The translations under genes and the position numbers were made by a program. The notes beneath the pieces were generated by a model that did not search any database, was not told the origin of the DNA, and saw only the letters and a list, made by a program, of their open reading frames with translations. Positions 35,727-44,922 of a stretch of 64,000 nt of DNA are shown here, piece after piece (the stretch's first letter is position 1; every line of letters starts with the position of its first letter). The stretch is taken from assembly GCF_027922425.1 (NCBI RefSeq), contig NZ_BSFQ01000016.1, forward strand, positions 1 to 64,000, read 5' to 3'. The DNA is from Pseudonocardia halophobica. GTDB taxonomy: Bacteria; Actinomycetota; Actinomycetes; Mycobacteriales; Pseudonocardiaceae.

Positions 35727-37013
35727 GTGGGTAGATTCCGCCTCGTGCGTACCCCGAGCCCCTCGCGTCACCGCGACCGACTGCACATCGTGACGAGGTG
35801 TGCGACGTCGCTGGTCGTCGTCGCCGCCCTGTGCGCCGGCGGCGGCTCGGCCGTGCAGCCGCAGCCGGTCCGGACGGCGGCCGTGACACAGGCCGACAAG
35901 ACGGTGACGATCGACGGCGAGGACTACCCGAACCCGCTGCGGCTGCACAGCGGCGCCGCCGTCACCACCGCCGCGGAGTGGGAGAACACGCGCCGCGCCG
36001 AACTGCTGGCCGACTTCCGCGAGAACGTCTACGGGCAGAGCCTGCCCGCCCCGACGGCGCAGACCTTCGACGTCGCGACGACCGACTTCCCGGCCGTGAC
36101 CCGCAAGATCATCACGATCACGGTCACCGGCCCCGAGGGCACCGGCAGCTTCGACGTGAAGCTGTTCGTCCCGAAGACCGGCGCCAAGCCGCGGGGCACG
36201 TTCCTGATGATCGACCACCGAGGCGAGGTGGGGGACGACCCGGACCGGTCGTCGGGGATCGCACCGGTGTCGACGATCACCGAGGCCGGCTACGCGTTCG
36301 CGGCGTTCGACGCGGGCGAGGTCGCTCCCGACGACAGCGGCAGCTACCGCAGCGCGATGATCGACCTGTTCCACCCCGCGGACCAGGAGCTGCCCGCGGA
36401 CGCGGGCCGGGCCATCAGCGCCTGGTCGTGGGGGGCCAGCCGGGCCATGGACTACCTGCAGACGGATCCCGACATCGACCCCACGAAGGTGGCGGTCATC
36501 GGCCACTCGCGCAGCGGCAAGGCGGCGCTGTGGGCCGGGGCGCAGGACACCCGCTTCGCGGTGGCCATCCCGAACAACTCGGGCTCGACGGGCACCAAGC
36601 TCGCCCGTCGCGGCGACGGCGGCGTCGGCGCGGAGACCGTCGCGCGCATCAACGGCTCGTTCCCGCACTGGTTCCCGCAGACGTACAAGGCCTACAACGA
36701 CCGCGTGGACTCGCTGCCGGTCGACCAGCACGAGCTGGTGGCGCTGATGGCACCGCGCCGGGTCGTCGTCGCGAGCGCCACGGACGACGCCAACGCCGAC
36801 CCCGAGGGCGAGTTCCTGGCCTACGTCGCCGCGGCGCAGGTGTACGAGCTCTACGGGCTGGGCGACACCGGTCTGCCGTCGACGAGCTGGCGACCGCCCA
36901 CGGACGAGGGGTTCCGCGGTCCGGCGATGAGCTACCACCTGCGCTCCGGCGGGCACGGCCTGACCGGTGCGGACTGGGACATCTACCTGAACGGCGACCT
37001 GTTCTCGCGGTGA
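35727..37013 (+). CDS. Secreted esterase, CE15 (glucuronoyl esterase)-like
   Basis: A 428-residue alpha/beta hydrolase with a signal peptide (hydrophobic core at ~26-43). The nucleophile motif GHSRSGK is at 259-265 with Ser261, followed by ALWAGAQDTRFA. This G-x-S-R-x-G-K pattern and WSWGASRAMDYL are typical of family CE15, which cleaves esters between lignin and glucuronoxylan. The base is probably in SGGHGLT near the end. Other polysaccharide esterases share the fold. GTG 35727 and GTG 35745 are both possible starts, neither with a strong ribosome site. Confidence 0.82.
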   Translation: MGRFRLVRTPSPSRHRDRLHIVTRCATSLVVVAALCAGGGSAVQPQPVRTAAVTQADKTVTIDGEDYPNPLRLHSGAAVTTAAEWENTRRAELLADFRENVYGQSLPAPTAQTFDVATTDFPAVTRKIITITVTGPEGTGSFDVKLFVPKTGAKPRGTFLMIDHRGEVGDDPDRSSGIAPVSTITEAGYAFAAFDAGEVAPDDSGSYRSAMIDLFHPADQELPADAGRAISAWSWGASRAMDYLQTDPDIDPTKVAVIGHSRSGKAALWAGAQDTRFAVAIPNNSGSTGTKLARRGDGGVGAETVARINGSFPHWFPQTYKAYNDRVDSLPVDQHELVALMAPRRVVVASATDDANADPEGEFLAYVAAAQVYELYGLGDTGLPSTSWRPPTDEGFRGPAMSYHLRSGGHGLTGADWDIYLNGDLFSR

Positions 37014-37020
37014 GCGTCCC

Positions 37021-38910
37021 TCACCCCAGCGGCTCGCCCATCTGCCGGTTCAGCGCGAGGGCCAGCTGCATCTCGACGGCGCCGTCCGGTTCGCGCCACC
37101 GCGTCCCGCCGAGGACGGCCGTGATGCGCTCCAGCCGCTGGTAGACCGTGTTGACGTGGATGCCGAGCGCCCGGGCGGTCGCGGGCGGACTCTGGCCCGC
37201 CGAGAAGTAGGACTCGACGGTGGCCAGCAGGGTCGACCCGGTCGCGCGGTCGTACTCCGTCAGCGGGCCGAGGGTGCGGTCCAGCAGACCCCGGACCTGC
37301 TGGGTGTCGGCGGTCTCGAGCACCGTGCCCAGCATCCCGAGCTCGGACAGCGAGGCGCCCTGCCCCTCCCGGCCGAGGGCGAGCAGCAGCCGCTGGCAGC
37401 GTGCCGCCGAGCGGTGCAGCCCCCGCACCACCCGGGCGGTCGCGCCGGGTCCGGCCGCCCCCGCGGTGACGGGCTGCCCGCTCGCGGTGGTCAGCTCGTG
37501 CACGACGAGGCGGGCGGCGTCGTCGGCCTCGAGCCCGGGGAGGACCAGAACGACGGTGTCGCCGTGCGTCCCGGCCAGCCCGCCGTGGCGCTCCGCGATG
37601 TCGACGGCCATGCCGAGGAGCGGGTGGTCCGGTTCGGGGACCCCGGCCGGGCGCTCCCCGGCCGCGGGCCCGCCGGCGACGACCACCGTGTGCGGCCGGT
37701 CGAAGTCCGCGATGCCCGAGCGGGCCGCGCGCCGCTGCAGGACGGCCCAGTTCGGCGCGCGGTCGGCCAGCAGGTCGGCCAGCAGCTCGGCACGCAGCTC
37801 GCGGGCGACCAGCGCGGTCTGGCGGCCCATGACGAGCAGCAGCGCCGCCGTCTGTGCGGCGCGTTCGAGGGTGCGTTCGTCGGCGGGGGAGAGGGGGCCG
37901 GGACGGACGAGCCGCAGCCGGCCGAGCGACTCCTCGCCCACGCGGATCTCGACCTCGTGCGTCTCCCGGTCGTCGGCGCCGGGCTCCTCGTGGCACCCGG
38001 CGAGCACCGTGCCGTCCGCGGCCAGGAGCGTCGCACTCCCGCCGAGGACGCGCCGCACGGCGCGGACGAGCTCGGACACGTCCGTCCGCTCGAGGGCGAG
38101 CGGCATGAGCTGCTCGTGGGCGAACGCCGCCCGCTCCAGCGCATGCCGCTGGGCCGCGAGCCGGGCCCCGGCCTCGCGCAGCTCGGCGGTGACGGTCTGA
38201 GTGCGCTCGTAGAGCCGGGCGTTCTCGATCACCACGGACGCGTGGGCGGCGAGCGAGGAGAGCAGGGCGATCTCGGCCTGGTCGAAGTGGCGACGGACCC
38301 GGTTCGCGGCGAAGAGGGCGCCGATCACGGTGGTGCCGGTCTTCATGGGCACGCCCGCGATGCTGACGATGCCGTCGGCCCCGACCGCGGCCGCCACCAG
38401 CGGGTCGTGCCGGATGCGCTCGTCGACGAGGTAGTCCGGGGTCGCCAGCGCCTGCCCGGTCTGGATCACGAAGCCTCCGACCCCGTACCCGGGCCGCTGG
38501 CGGACGGCCCGGATGCCCTCGGTCCGCGTGCCGGAGGTGACCCGCATGTAGGCGTCGCCGGTGGCCGCGTCGACCAGGGCGATGTAGGCGGAGTCCGAGC
38601 CGAGCAGCCGCCGGGCCCGCTCCACGATCGCCCGCAGCACCTCGTCGCTGCTGCGCAGCGAGGTCAGGTCGCGGGCCGTCGCGTAGAGGGCGGCGCCCTC
38701 CCGCTCCCGGCGGCGGCGCAGGTCGAGCAGGTCGCGGACGGCCAGCGCATCGGCGGCGGCGCTCGCCGCGGCGGGCGAGCGCAGCCCGGCGACCGCGGCC
38801 GTGACGGCCTCGGCCGGAGCGTCGTCGGCGAGCAGTTCGACGACGCGGGTCAGGGTGTCGGCGACGGTCGTCGCCGGGGCCGGTCGTTCGGGGGACTGCA
38901 GGGGGGACAT
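37021..38910 (-). CDS. GAF-domain PucR-type transcriptional regulator (first paralogue)
   Basis: A 629-residue regulator. A GAF domain (~95-240; YIALVDAATGDAYMRVTSG, VIENARLYERT) should sense a small ligand. A helical linker and a PucR/CdaR-like central region follow, and the C-terminal helix-turn-helix contains YFSAGQSPPATARALGIHVNTVYQRLERI. It resembles the next gene along its full length. The ATG at 38910 has GGAGG 7 bases upstream. A GAACGATCGTTC palindrome lies 34-45 bases before the start, so autoregulation is likely. Confidence 0.88.
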   Translation of the reverse strand: MSPLQSPERPAPATTVADTLTRVVELLADDAPAEAVTAAVAGLRSPAAASAAADALAVRDLLDLRRRREREGAALYATARDLTSLRSSDEVLRAIVERARRLLGSDSAYIALVDAATGDAYMRVTSGTRTEGIRAVRQRPGYGVGGFVIQTGQALATPDYLVDERIRHDPLVAAAVGADGIVSIAGVPMKTGTTVIGALFAANRVRRHFDQAEIALLSSLAAHASVVIENARLYERTQTVTAELREAGARLAAQRHALERAAFAHEQLMPLALERTDVSELVRAVRRVLGGSATLLAADGTVLAGCHEEPGADDRETHEVEIRVGEESLGRLRLVRPGPLSPADERTLERAAQTAALLLVMGRQTALVARELRAELLADLLADRAPNWAVLQRRAARSGIADFDRPHTVVVAGGPAAGERPAGVPEPDHPLLGMAVDIAERHGGLAGTHGDTVVLVLPGLEADDAARLVVHELTTASGQPVTAGAAGPGATARVVRGLHRSAARCQRLLLALGREGQGASLSELGMLGTVLETADTQQVRGLLDRTLGPLTEYDRATGSTLLATVESYFSAGQSPPATARALGIHVNTVYQRLERITAVLGGTRWREPDGAVEMQLALALNRQMGEPLG

Positions 38911-38942
38911 CGTCGGCCCTCCGGGACGTGGCACGGACTTGA

Positions 38943-38956
38943 CGAACGATCGTTCA
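38943..38956. promoter_or_regulatory. Palindromic operator candidate before PucR regulator 1
   Basis: GAACGATCGTTC at 38944-38955 is a perfect 12-bp palindrome. Read as the 14-mer TGAACGATCGTTCA it has one outer mismatch. A near-identical site precedes the second PucR gene at a similar distance. Confidence 0.5.
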
Positions 38957-39001
38957 GATAGTGTAGGCGGCCGGGAGCGCTCCGATCAACGGTGCGCGGG
39001 C

Positions 39002-40948
39002 TCAGCCGGGGACCAGGTCCTCGAGGGGGATGTGGTCGAGGATCCGGTGCAGCTGCAGGGCGACCTGGACGCTCAGGGAGCCGTCCGGCTCGCGCCAGCG
39101 CCGATGGCCCAGCACCCGGTCGATCCGGTCGATCCGCTGGTAGACGGTGTTCGGGTGGAGCTGCAGCGCCTTCGCGGCGGCGCGCGGGTTCTGGCCCGCG
39201 GCGAAGTACCCGTCGAGGGTCCGGAGCAGCTCCGCGCCGTGCTCCTCGTCGTACCGCTGCAGGGGGGCGACCGTCTGGGCGAGCAGCGCGCGGACCTGGG
39301 CCCGGGAGGTCCCGTCGAGGATCAGGCCCAGCGCGCCGAGCTCGTCCGTCGTCGCACCCTCGCCCTCCCGGCCCAGGGCGAGCAGCAACCGGTGACACCG
39401 GTCCGCCTGCCGGTGGGCGGCCCGCAGCTCGCGCGCGGAGGCGGCGGGCCCGGCGACACCGGCCGTGACCCGCGCCGACGTCGCGCGGCTCAGCTGTTCC
39501 GGGACCTCGCGGGCCGCGACGGCCGGGTCGACGCCGGGCAGCAGCACCACGACGTGCGCCCCGTGCTCCAGGGCGAGGCCGCCCCGGCGGGACGCCTGCG
39601 CGGAGGCCGCGCGCACCAGCGACCGGCGCCCGGAGCCCTCGGCCGTCACGACCAGGACCGTGTGCGGGCGCCGCAGGTCCAGCCCGCGCGGCCCGGCGCG
39701 GCGGGCCCGGCGGTCGAAGGCGGCCCAGTCCGGTTCGCGCTCGGCGAGCAGCTCCTCGACCACCTCCCCGCGCAGCCGCTGCTCGGTGAGCGACACCTGC
39801 CGTTCCATGAGCAGCAGCAGGGCCGCGGTCTGCGCCGCCCGCTCCAGGATCCGCACATCGGTGTCCGGCACCGGCCCCGCGGCCTCGAGGACGAGATGAC
39901 CGAACCGTTCCCCGCCGGCGCGGATCGGGGCGGCCCACCTCGTGGGGCCGACGCGCACCGCGCCGGTCGCGTCCGCGGCGAGCCCGTCCGTCGGGTCGGG
40001 CGGCGGCACGGAACCGGGGCCGCCGGGCCGGGCCGCGGCCTCGAGCACCGCCCCGTCCGGGTCGACGGCGGCGACGTCCGCGTCGAGCATCTCGGCCACC
40101 GCGCCGACGAGGTCGGCCAGGTCGGCCCGGTGCAGCGCCATCGGGATGAGCCGCTCGTGCGCGGCGCTCGCGCGCTCGAGGGCCTCGCCGTGCCGGGCGA
40201 GCTCGGCGTTCGCGTCGCGCAGGCGGCGCGCAGTGGCTTCCGCGTCGCCGAACAGCCGCGCGTTCTCGATGACGATGGACGCGTGGTCGGCGAGGGCGGA
40301 GAGCAGCGAGATCTCGTCGCGTTCGAAACCGCGTTCGTGCCGGTTGGCCACGAACAGCGCGCCGATGACCTCGTCGCCGAGCCGCATCGGGACCCCGGCC
40401 ATGCTCACGATGCCGTCCTGCACGACCGCATCGGCCACCGCAGGGTCCCGGGTGATGCGGGGATCGGCGAGGTAGTCGCGGGTCGCGAAGGGTTCGCCGG
40501 TGGCCACCACCATCCCGCCGACACCGGTGCCCTTCGGCTGGCGCACCGACTCGATCGCCCTGGTCACCGTGCCGAGCGTGATCCGCATGGCGACGTCGCC
40601 GCGGACCGGGTCGACGAGCGCGAGGTAGGTCGCGTCGGTGCCGAGGAGCTGGCGCGACTGCGCGACGATGGCGTTCAGCGCCTCGTCGACGTCCCGCAGC
40701 GCGGCCAGCCCGCGGGCGGTCTCGAGGAGGGCCTGGGTCTCCTTCTCCCGCCGCCGGCGGCGCTGGAGCCTCGTCCGCACGATCGCGCCGCGCCGCAGCG
40801 CGTGCAGCAGGGTCTCCCGCCCCGGCCCGGGTTCGCAGGCCTCGACGAGCTCCGCCAGCCGGTGGAAGGACTCGTCGGGCGCCTCCGTGGCGAGCAGGCG
40901 GAGCAACCTGGCGAGCGTCTCCTCGACACTGAGGTCCTCGTCGGGCAC
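39002..40948 (-). CDS. GAF-domain PucR-type transcriptional regulator (second paralogue)
   Basis: A 648-residue regulator with the same order as its neighbour: N-terminal helical region, basic linker, GAF domain (~80-235, with TYLALVDPVRGDVAMRITLG), central region, and HTH with YFAAGQNPRAAAKALQLHPNTVYQRIDRI. The pair probably arose by duplication and may answer to different ligands of the same catabolic region. It starts with GTG preceded by GGAGGG. It follows the LLM operon on the same strand. Confidence 0.88.
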   Translation of the reverse strand: MPDEDLSVEETLARLLRLLATEAPDESFHRLAELVEACEPGPGRETLLHALRRGAIVRTRLQRRRRREKETQALLETARGLAALRDVDEALNAIVAQSRQLLGTDATYLALVDPVRGDVAMRITLGTVTRAIESVRQPKGTGVGGMVVATGEPFATRDYLADPRITRDPAVADAVVQDGIVSMAGVPMRLGDEVIGALFVANRHERGFERDEISLLSALADHASIVIENARLFGDAEATARRLRDANAELARHGEALERASAAHERLIPMALHRADLADLVGAVAEMLDADVAAVDPDGAVLEAAARPGGPGSVPPPDPTDGLAADATGAVRVGPTRWAAPIRAGGERFGHLVLEAAGPVPDTDVRILERAAQTAALLLLMERQVSLTEQRLRGEVVEELLAEREPDWAAFDRRARRAGPRGLDLRRPHTVLVVTAEGSGRRSLVRAASAQASRRGGLALEHGAHVVVLLPGVDPAVAAREVPEQLSRATSARVTAGVAGPAASARELRAAHRQADRCHRLLLALGREGEGATTDELGALGLILDGTSRAQVRALLAQTVAPLQRYDEEHGAELLRTLDGYFAAGQNPRAAAKALQLHPNTVYQRIDRIDRVLGHRRWREPDGSLSVQVALQLHRILDHIPLEDLVPG

Positions 40949-40971
40949 GGATCCCTCCGGCTACCGGTGGC

Positions 40972-40985
40972 TGATCGATCGTTCA
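40972..40985. promoter_or_regulatory. Palindromic operator candidate before PucR regulator 2
   Basis: TGATCGATCGTTCA is a 14-bp palindrome with one mismatched pair, 24-37 bases upstream of the regulator's start. It shares CGATCGTTCA with the site at 38943. Confidence 0.5.
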
Positions 40986-41082
40986 GTCACCGGCAGCCTA
41001 CGGAGCGTGCACCCCGAGCGGGATCCCACGAACAGCCCAATCCGGGCGACGGCTGCCGCAGACCGTGACGAGGCCGCGTCCG

Positions 41083-42324
41083 TCACACGGGCGCGGGCGC
41101 CCCGAACTTCGCCGCCACCCGCTCCTGGCTCACCTTCGGGGTCCAGCGGTCCTCCTCGTCCGCCCAGACGTCCCGGAGCTTCGGGATCACCTGCGTGCCG
41201 ACCAGGTGGTTGTTCTTCGCCGCCACGTCCTCGGGCAGGTTCCCGACGTGCATGCACGTGATGAGCTGCCCGATCCGCAGGTCCGTGCACAGCGCCCGGA
41301 CCCGCTGCTCGACGCGCTCGGGGGTGCCGGCGATGATGTAGCCCAGCTCGTCGTACTCCCAGAAGCTCAGCTCGCCGCGCTGCGCCTTCAGCCGCTCCTC
41401 CGCCGAGATCGTCTTCGCGCGGGTCAGGTTCTCCCGGATCGAGGCCTGGGAGGTGTACCCGGGCGGGGTGGCCTGCCAGATCGCCGTCGGGTTCTGCCGG
41501 TAGAAGTACTTGACCGCCTCGGAGTACTGGCGCTCCGCCTCCTCGTCGGTGTCCGCACAGCAGATGACCTGGGTGAAGGCCATCCGGTTCGGGTTCATGT
41601 TCCCGCCCGTGGCCTCGGTGTGCTCCCAGAAGCCCTTGACGATCGGCTCGGCGGACTGCCGGCCCGAGAAGGAGAGGTAGCCGTAGCAGTAGTCCAGCGC
41701 GTTGACCACGTCCCAGGTCTCGACGCTGCCGCTGCCCGGGATCCACACCGGGATCTCGTCCTGGACCGGCCGCGGCCACGGGTTCACGTACCGGAGCTGC
41801 GTGTACTTCCCGTTGAACGCGAAGGGCTCCGTCGCCTTCCAGGCCCGGGTGATCAGGTCGCGGGCCTCGTGGAACCGCTCGCGCAGCTCGACGGGCGGGA
41901 CGCCGTAGGAGAAGGCGCTGTCCATGGGCGTGCCGAACACGATCCCGGCGATGATCCGCCCGCCGGAGAGCGCGTCGAGCATCGCGATCTCCTCGGCCAC
42001 CCGGATCGGCGGGTTGTAGAGGGCGAGGGAGTTGCCGCACAGCGCGATCGCCGCGTTCTCCGTGGTCGCGGCCAGGATCGAGGCGATCAGGTTGGGCGAC
42101 GGCGTCATCGCCAGGGACGTCTGGTGGTGCTCGTTGAGCAGCAGCGAGTCCCAGCCGAGGCCGTCCGCCTGCTGCATCAGCCGGATGTAGGTGTGGTAGT
42201 CCTCGCCGACCTGGCGCGGGTCCGCGTAGGCGGCCGGCGGGGTCACCCAGGAGCTCTCGACGGTGTCGCCGTACTCCGGCGGCAGCTTGCTGTAGTACTG
42301 CTGGGCGAACCAGTGGAACTTCAC
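41083..42324 (-). CDS. LLM class flavin-dependent oxidoreductase (luciferase-like monooxygenase)
   Basis: A 413-residue FMN-dependent monooxygenase of the bacterial luciferase fold. It has KFHWFAQQYY at the N-terminus, LLLNEHHQTSLAMTPSP, EEIAMLDALSGGRIIAGIVFG, IWIPGSGSVETWD-like strands (seen as PVWIPGSGS) and a long C-terminal part. Relatives oxidise aldehydes, sulfonates or cyclic ketones (type II Baeyer-Villiger); the substrate here is unknown. GTG 42324 overlaps the SDR stop, so it is translated with the operon SDR-hydrolase-SDR-LLM. A reductase supplying FMNH2 is not encoded next to it. Confidence 0.88.
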   Translation of the reverse strand: MKFHWFAQQYYSKLPPEYGDTVESSWVTPPAAYADPRQVGEDYHTYIRLMQQADGLGWDSLLLNEHHQTSLAMTPSPNLIASILAATTENAAIALCGNSLALYNPPIRVAEEIAMLDALSGGRIIAGIVFGTPMDSAFSYGVPPVELRERFHEARDLITRAWKATEPFAFNGKYTQLRYVNPWPRPVQDEIPVWIPGSGSVETWDVVNALDYCYGYLSFSGRQSAEPIVKGFWEHTEATGGNMNPNRMAFTQVICCADTDEEAERQYSEAVKYFYRQNPTAIWQATPPGYTSQASIRENLTRAKTISAEERLKAQRGELSFWEYDELGYIIAGTPERVEQRVRALCTDLRIGQLITCMHVGNLPEDVAAKNNHLVGTQVIPKLRDVWADEEDRWTPKVSQERVAAKFGAPAPV

Positions 42325-43103
42325 TTCTGCGTCTCCAGGGTGCGGTTGGCGGGTGCGGTGGCCATGGCGCCGCCGTCGACGCGGTAGGTCTCGCCGTTGA
42401 CGAAGGCGGACTCGTCGGAGGCGAGGAACAGCACCATGTTGGCGATGTCCTCGGGCTCGCCGACGCGCGGCGAGGCCACCCCCTCGAGCGCGCGGACCGG
42501 CAGCTCGGGCACGGCGTCGAGCAGCTGCTGGGTCCGGATCACGCCGGGGGCGATGGCGTTGCAGCGCACACCGTCCTTGCCGTGCTGGGCCGCGACGAAC
42601 CGGGTGAGGCCCACGACCGCCGCCTTGGTCGTGCCGTACGCGGTGAGGGCGGGGCTGCCGCGCAGCCCCCCGACGGACGCCATGTTGATGATCGACCCGC
42701 CGCCGTTCCGGACCATGTGCGGCAGCGCGAACTTGCACATCAGGAAGATGCTGCGGACGTTGGTGGCGAACGCCCGGTCCCACATCTCCAGGCTCGTGTC
42801 GATCACGGAGCCGTCGGTGAACCAGGCGTCCGGCCCCACGAGCGCCGCGTTGTTGTGGATCACGTCGATGCGGCCGTGCCGGTCGACGACCGCGGCCACG
42901 AGGGCCTCGATGGACTCCGCGTCGGTCGCGTCGAAGTGCAGCGCCTCCCCACCGATCTCCTCGGCGACGACCTTCGCCCGGTCGAGGTCGATGTCGGCGA
43001 CGACGACGCTCGCGCCCTCGCGTGCCAGCGTGCGGGCCGTGGCCCGGCCGATGCCGGCGGCACCGCCGGTGACCAGGGCGATCCTGCCCTCCACTCGTCC
43101 CAT
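42321..43103 (-). CDS. SDR family oxidoreductase
   Basis: A 260-residue short-chain dehydrogenase with cofactor motif TGGAAGIGRAT, VADIDLDRA (Asp suggests NAD preference), HNNAALVG, catalytic AYGTTKAAV, and the C-terminal LASDESAFVNGETYRVDGG. It probably oxidises an alcohol to a ketone, or the reverse, in the pathway of the operon. It lies 14 bases after the hydrolase gene and overlaps the LLM gene by 4 bases. Confidence 0.9.
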   Translation of the reverse strand: MGRVEGRIALVTGGAAGIGRATARTLAREGASVVVADIDLDRAKVVAEEIGGEALHFDATDAESIEALVAAVVDRHGRIDVIHNNAALVGPDAWFTDGSVIDTSLEMWDRAFATNVRSIFLMCKFALPHMVRNGGGSIINMASVGGLRGSPALTAYGTTKAAVVGLTRFVAAQHGKDGVRCNAIAPGVIRTQQLLDAVPELPVRALEGVASPRVGEPEDIANMVLFLASDESAFVNGETYRVDGGAMATAPANRTLETQK

Positions 43104-43117
43104 GTGGATCCCCTCCC

Positions 43118-43891
43118 TCAGCCGGCCAGGAACGCGGACACGGCGGACACGAACTCGTCCTCCTGCTCGACCATCGGGTAGTGCCCGGCGGCCTCGATGC
43201 GGTGCAGCCGTGCGTCCGGGATCAGCCGCACGAACTCCTCGGCGTACGAGACGGGGAGCAGCCCGTCGGAGGTCCCGTGCACGACGAGCGTGGGCGCGTC
43301 GATCAGCGGCAGCCTGCGGCGCAGCCCGCGGTCGGCGATGGGCCACATGAACTTGGTGGCGGACCCGAGGTTGCGGGCCGAGAACAGGATGGGCGCGTGC
43401 GGGTCGTCCGGGTCGGGCACGAAGTTGGTGGGCTCGACGTCCGGCGGCCCGGCGTGCCACTTCGCGGCCTTGACCTGGTCGGCGGGCCCGAACGGGTCGA
43501 GCGTCGGCTCGTCGTCGAGCCAGAGGCCGTAGGCGTTGACGAGCACGAGGCGGCGCACGAGCTGCGGGGCGATCGCGGCGAGCTCGGCCGCGAACATCCC
43601 GCCCAGCGAGTGGCCGACGACGTCGACGGACCCGAGACCCCACGACTCGACCAGCTCGCGGTAGAACAGCGCGACGTCCTGGACGTCGGTGAAGTGCTCG
43701 AAGCCGGTCGAGTTCCCGTACCCGGGCTGTTCGGGCGCGAGCACCCGGTGGTCCGTGGCGAGCCGCTTCAGGAACCCGGCGCCGCCGGGATGGCGCTCGT
43801 ACCCGTGCAGGTAGAGCAGCGGTGTGCCGGCACCCTCCTCCCACAGCTCGACGTCGAACGTCCCGATGTTCGGGATCTCCAGCGTGGTCAT
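43118..43891 (-). CDS. Alpha/beta hydrolase
   Basis: A 257-residue hydrolase with the complete triad visible: GHSLGG (Ser95), HGTSDGLLP (Asp) and AAGHYPMVEQ (His). The LYLHGYERHPGG oxyanion segment and ~70-residue cap fit esterases, lactonases and C-C hydrolases of catabolic pathways. Next to a luciferase-like monooxygenase it could open a lactone or ester product. ATG 43891 has GGGAG upstream. Confidence 0.9.
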   Translation of the reverse strand: MTTLEIPNIGTFDVELWEEGAGTPLLYLHGYERHPGGAGFLKRLATDHRVLAPEQPGYGNSTGFEHFTDVQDVALFYRELVESWGLGSVDVVGHSLGGMFAAELAAIAPQLVRRLVLVNAYGLWLDDEPTLDPFGPADQVKAAKWHAGPPDVEPTNFVPDPDDPHAPILFSARNLGSATKFMWPIADRGLRRRLPLIDAPTLVVHGTSDGLLPVSYAEEFVRLIPDARLHRIEAAGHYPMVEQEDEFVSAVSAFLAG

Positions 43892-43931
43892 GTCGCTCCC
43901 GGTTCGTGAGCAGGTTCTGGTGTGGAGCAGG

Positions 43932-44723
43932 TCAGAAGTCCGGGCCGAGCCCGCCGATCGGCGGCATGCCCGAGTGGGCCCACAGCCCGCCGTCGGCGAC
44001 CAGGTGGGTGCCGGTGACGAAGGACGCCTCGTCGGACGCGAGGAACAGCACGGCGTCGGCGATCTCCTCGGCCCGGCCGTACCGGCCCATCGGGATCGCC
44101 TCCCGGATGTCCGACCAGATCTGCGGGGCGGCGTCGTGGAGCCGGTCCATCGGCGGGGTGCCGATGGGGCCCGGGCAGACCGCGTTGCAGCGGATGCCCT
44201 TGCGGGCGTACTCGATCGCGGTGACCCGGGAGAGGTTGACGACGCCGGCCTTGAGCACGTTGTAGGCGCCCAGCCCGTAGTCGCCGGCGAGCCCGGACAC
44301 CGAGGCGGTGTTGACGATCGCCCCGCGGCCCTGCGCCAGCATCGGCACCAGCGCGACCTTGATCGCGTACCAGTAGGCGACGAGGCTCGCGTCGAGCGAG
44401 CGCCGGAACCCCTCCAGCGAGAGGTCGCCGACACGGCCCGGCTCGAAGGCGACGTGGTTGTTGTGCAGCACGTCGAGCGCCCCGTGGCGGTCCAGCGCGA
44501 ACCCGATCAGGGCGTCGATCTCCTCGGGCCGCGAGGCGTCGCAGACCCGCGCCTCGATCGTCCCGCCCGCCTCCCGGACCTCGGCCGCGACCTTCTCGGC
44601 CGCCGCCTCGTCGATGTCGGCGATCACGACGGCCGCGCCCTCCCGGGCGAAGGTCCGCGCGGTTGCCGCGCCAATGCCGGAGCCGCCGCCGGTGATCACC
44701 GCGACCTTGCCGTCGAGCCGCAT
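43932..44723 (-). CDS. SDR family oxidoreductase
   Basis: A 263-residue short-chain dehydrogenase. It has TGGGSGIGAAT, ADIDEAAAE, the unusual HNNHVAF where NNAG is expected, catalytic AYNVLKAGV, and CPGPIGTPPM. It heads the operon for SDR, hydrolase, SDR and LLM. It is more similar in motifs to the SDR at 57 kb (TGxxSGIG, TASVSGLAG) than to its immediate neighbour. Substrate unknown. Confidence 0.9.
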   Translation of the reverse strand: MRLDGKVAVITGGGSGIGAATARTFAREGAAVVIADIDEAAAEKVAAEVREAGGTIEARVCDASRPEEIDALIGFALDRHGALDVLHNNHVAFEPGRVGDLSLEGFRRSLDASLVAYWYAIKVALVPMLAQGRGAIVNTASVSGLAGDYGLGAYNVLKAGVVNLSRVTAIEYARKGIRCNAVCPGPIGTPPMDRLHDAAPQIWSDIREAIPMGRYGRAEEIADAVLFLASDEASFVTGTHLVADGGLWAHSGMPPIGGLGPDF

Positions 44724-44788
44724 GCCGGGCCTCCCGTGCTGGTGAGATGGGGTGCGGGGCCGGTCCTGACGAGCGTCGCCCCGCACCG

Positions 44789-44817
44789 AGTCTGCGATCG
44801 GCGCGGGGGAGGGACAA
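44789..44817 (-). promoter_or_regulatory. Candidate promoter of the SDR-hydrolase-SDR-LLM operon
   Basis: On the minus strand TTGTCC (44812-44817) and CAGACT (44789-44794) are spaced 17 bases. The flanking 11-mer TCCGTTGTCCC (44811-44821) recurs upstream of the binding-protein gene at 46.6 kb. Confidence 0.28.
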
Positions 44818-44922
44818 CGGACGGATGCCCACCCCTCGGGCGGGATCCGTGGGTGTTCCTCCACCCGCGCCGCCGCGGTGGCCCGGCGGGGGTGCGCCCC
44901 GTCCCCACCGGGCCCGTCGGCG

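Noticed and set aside
44870..44922. Possible terminator between the lone SBP gene and the SDR operon
   Set aside because: The GC-rich arms here pair only imperfectly and have no T-tract, so it cannot be told from chance pairing at this base composition.
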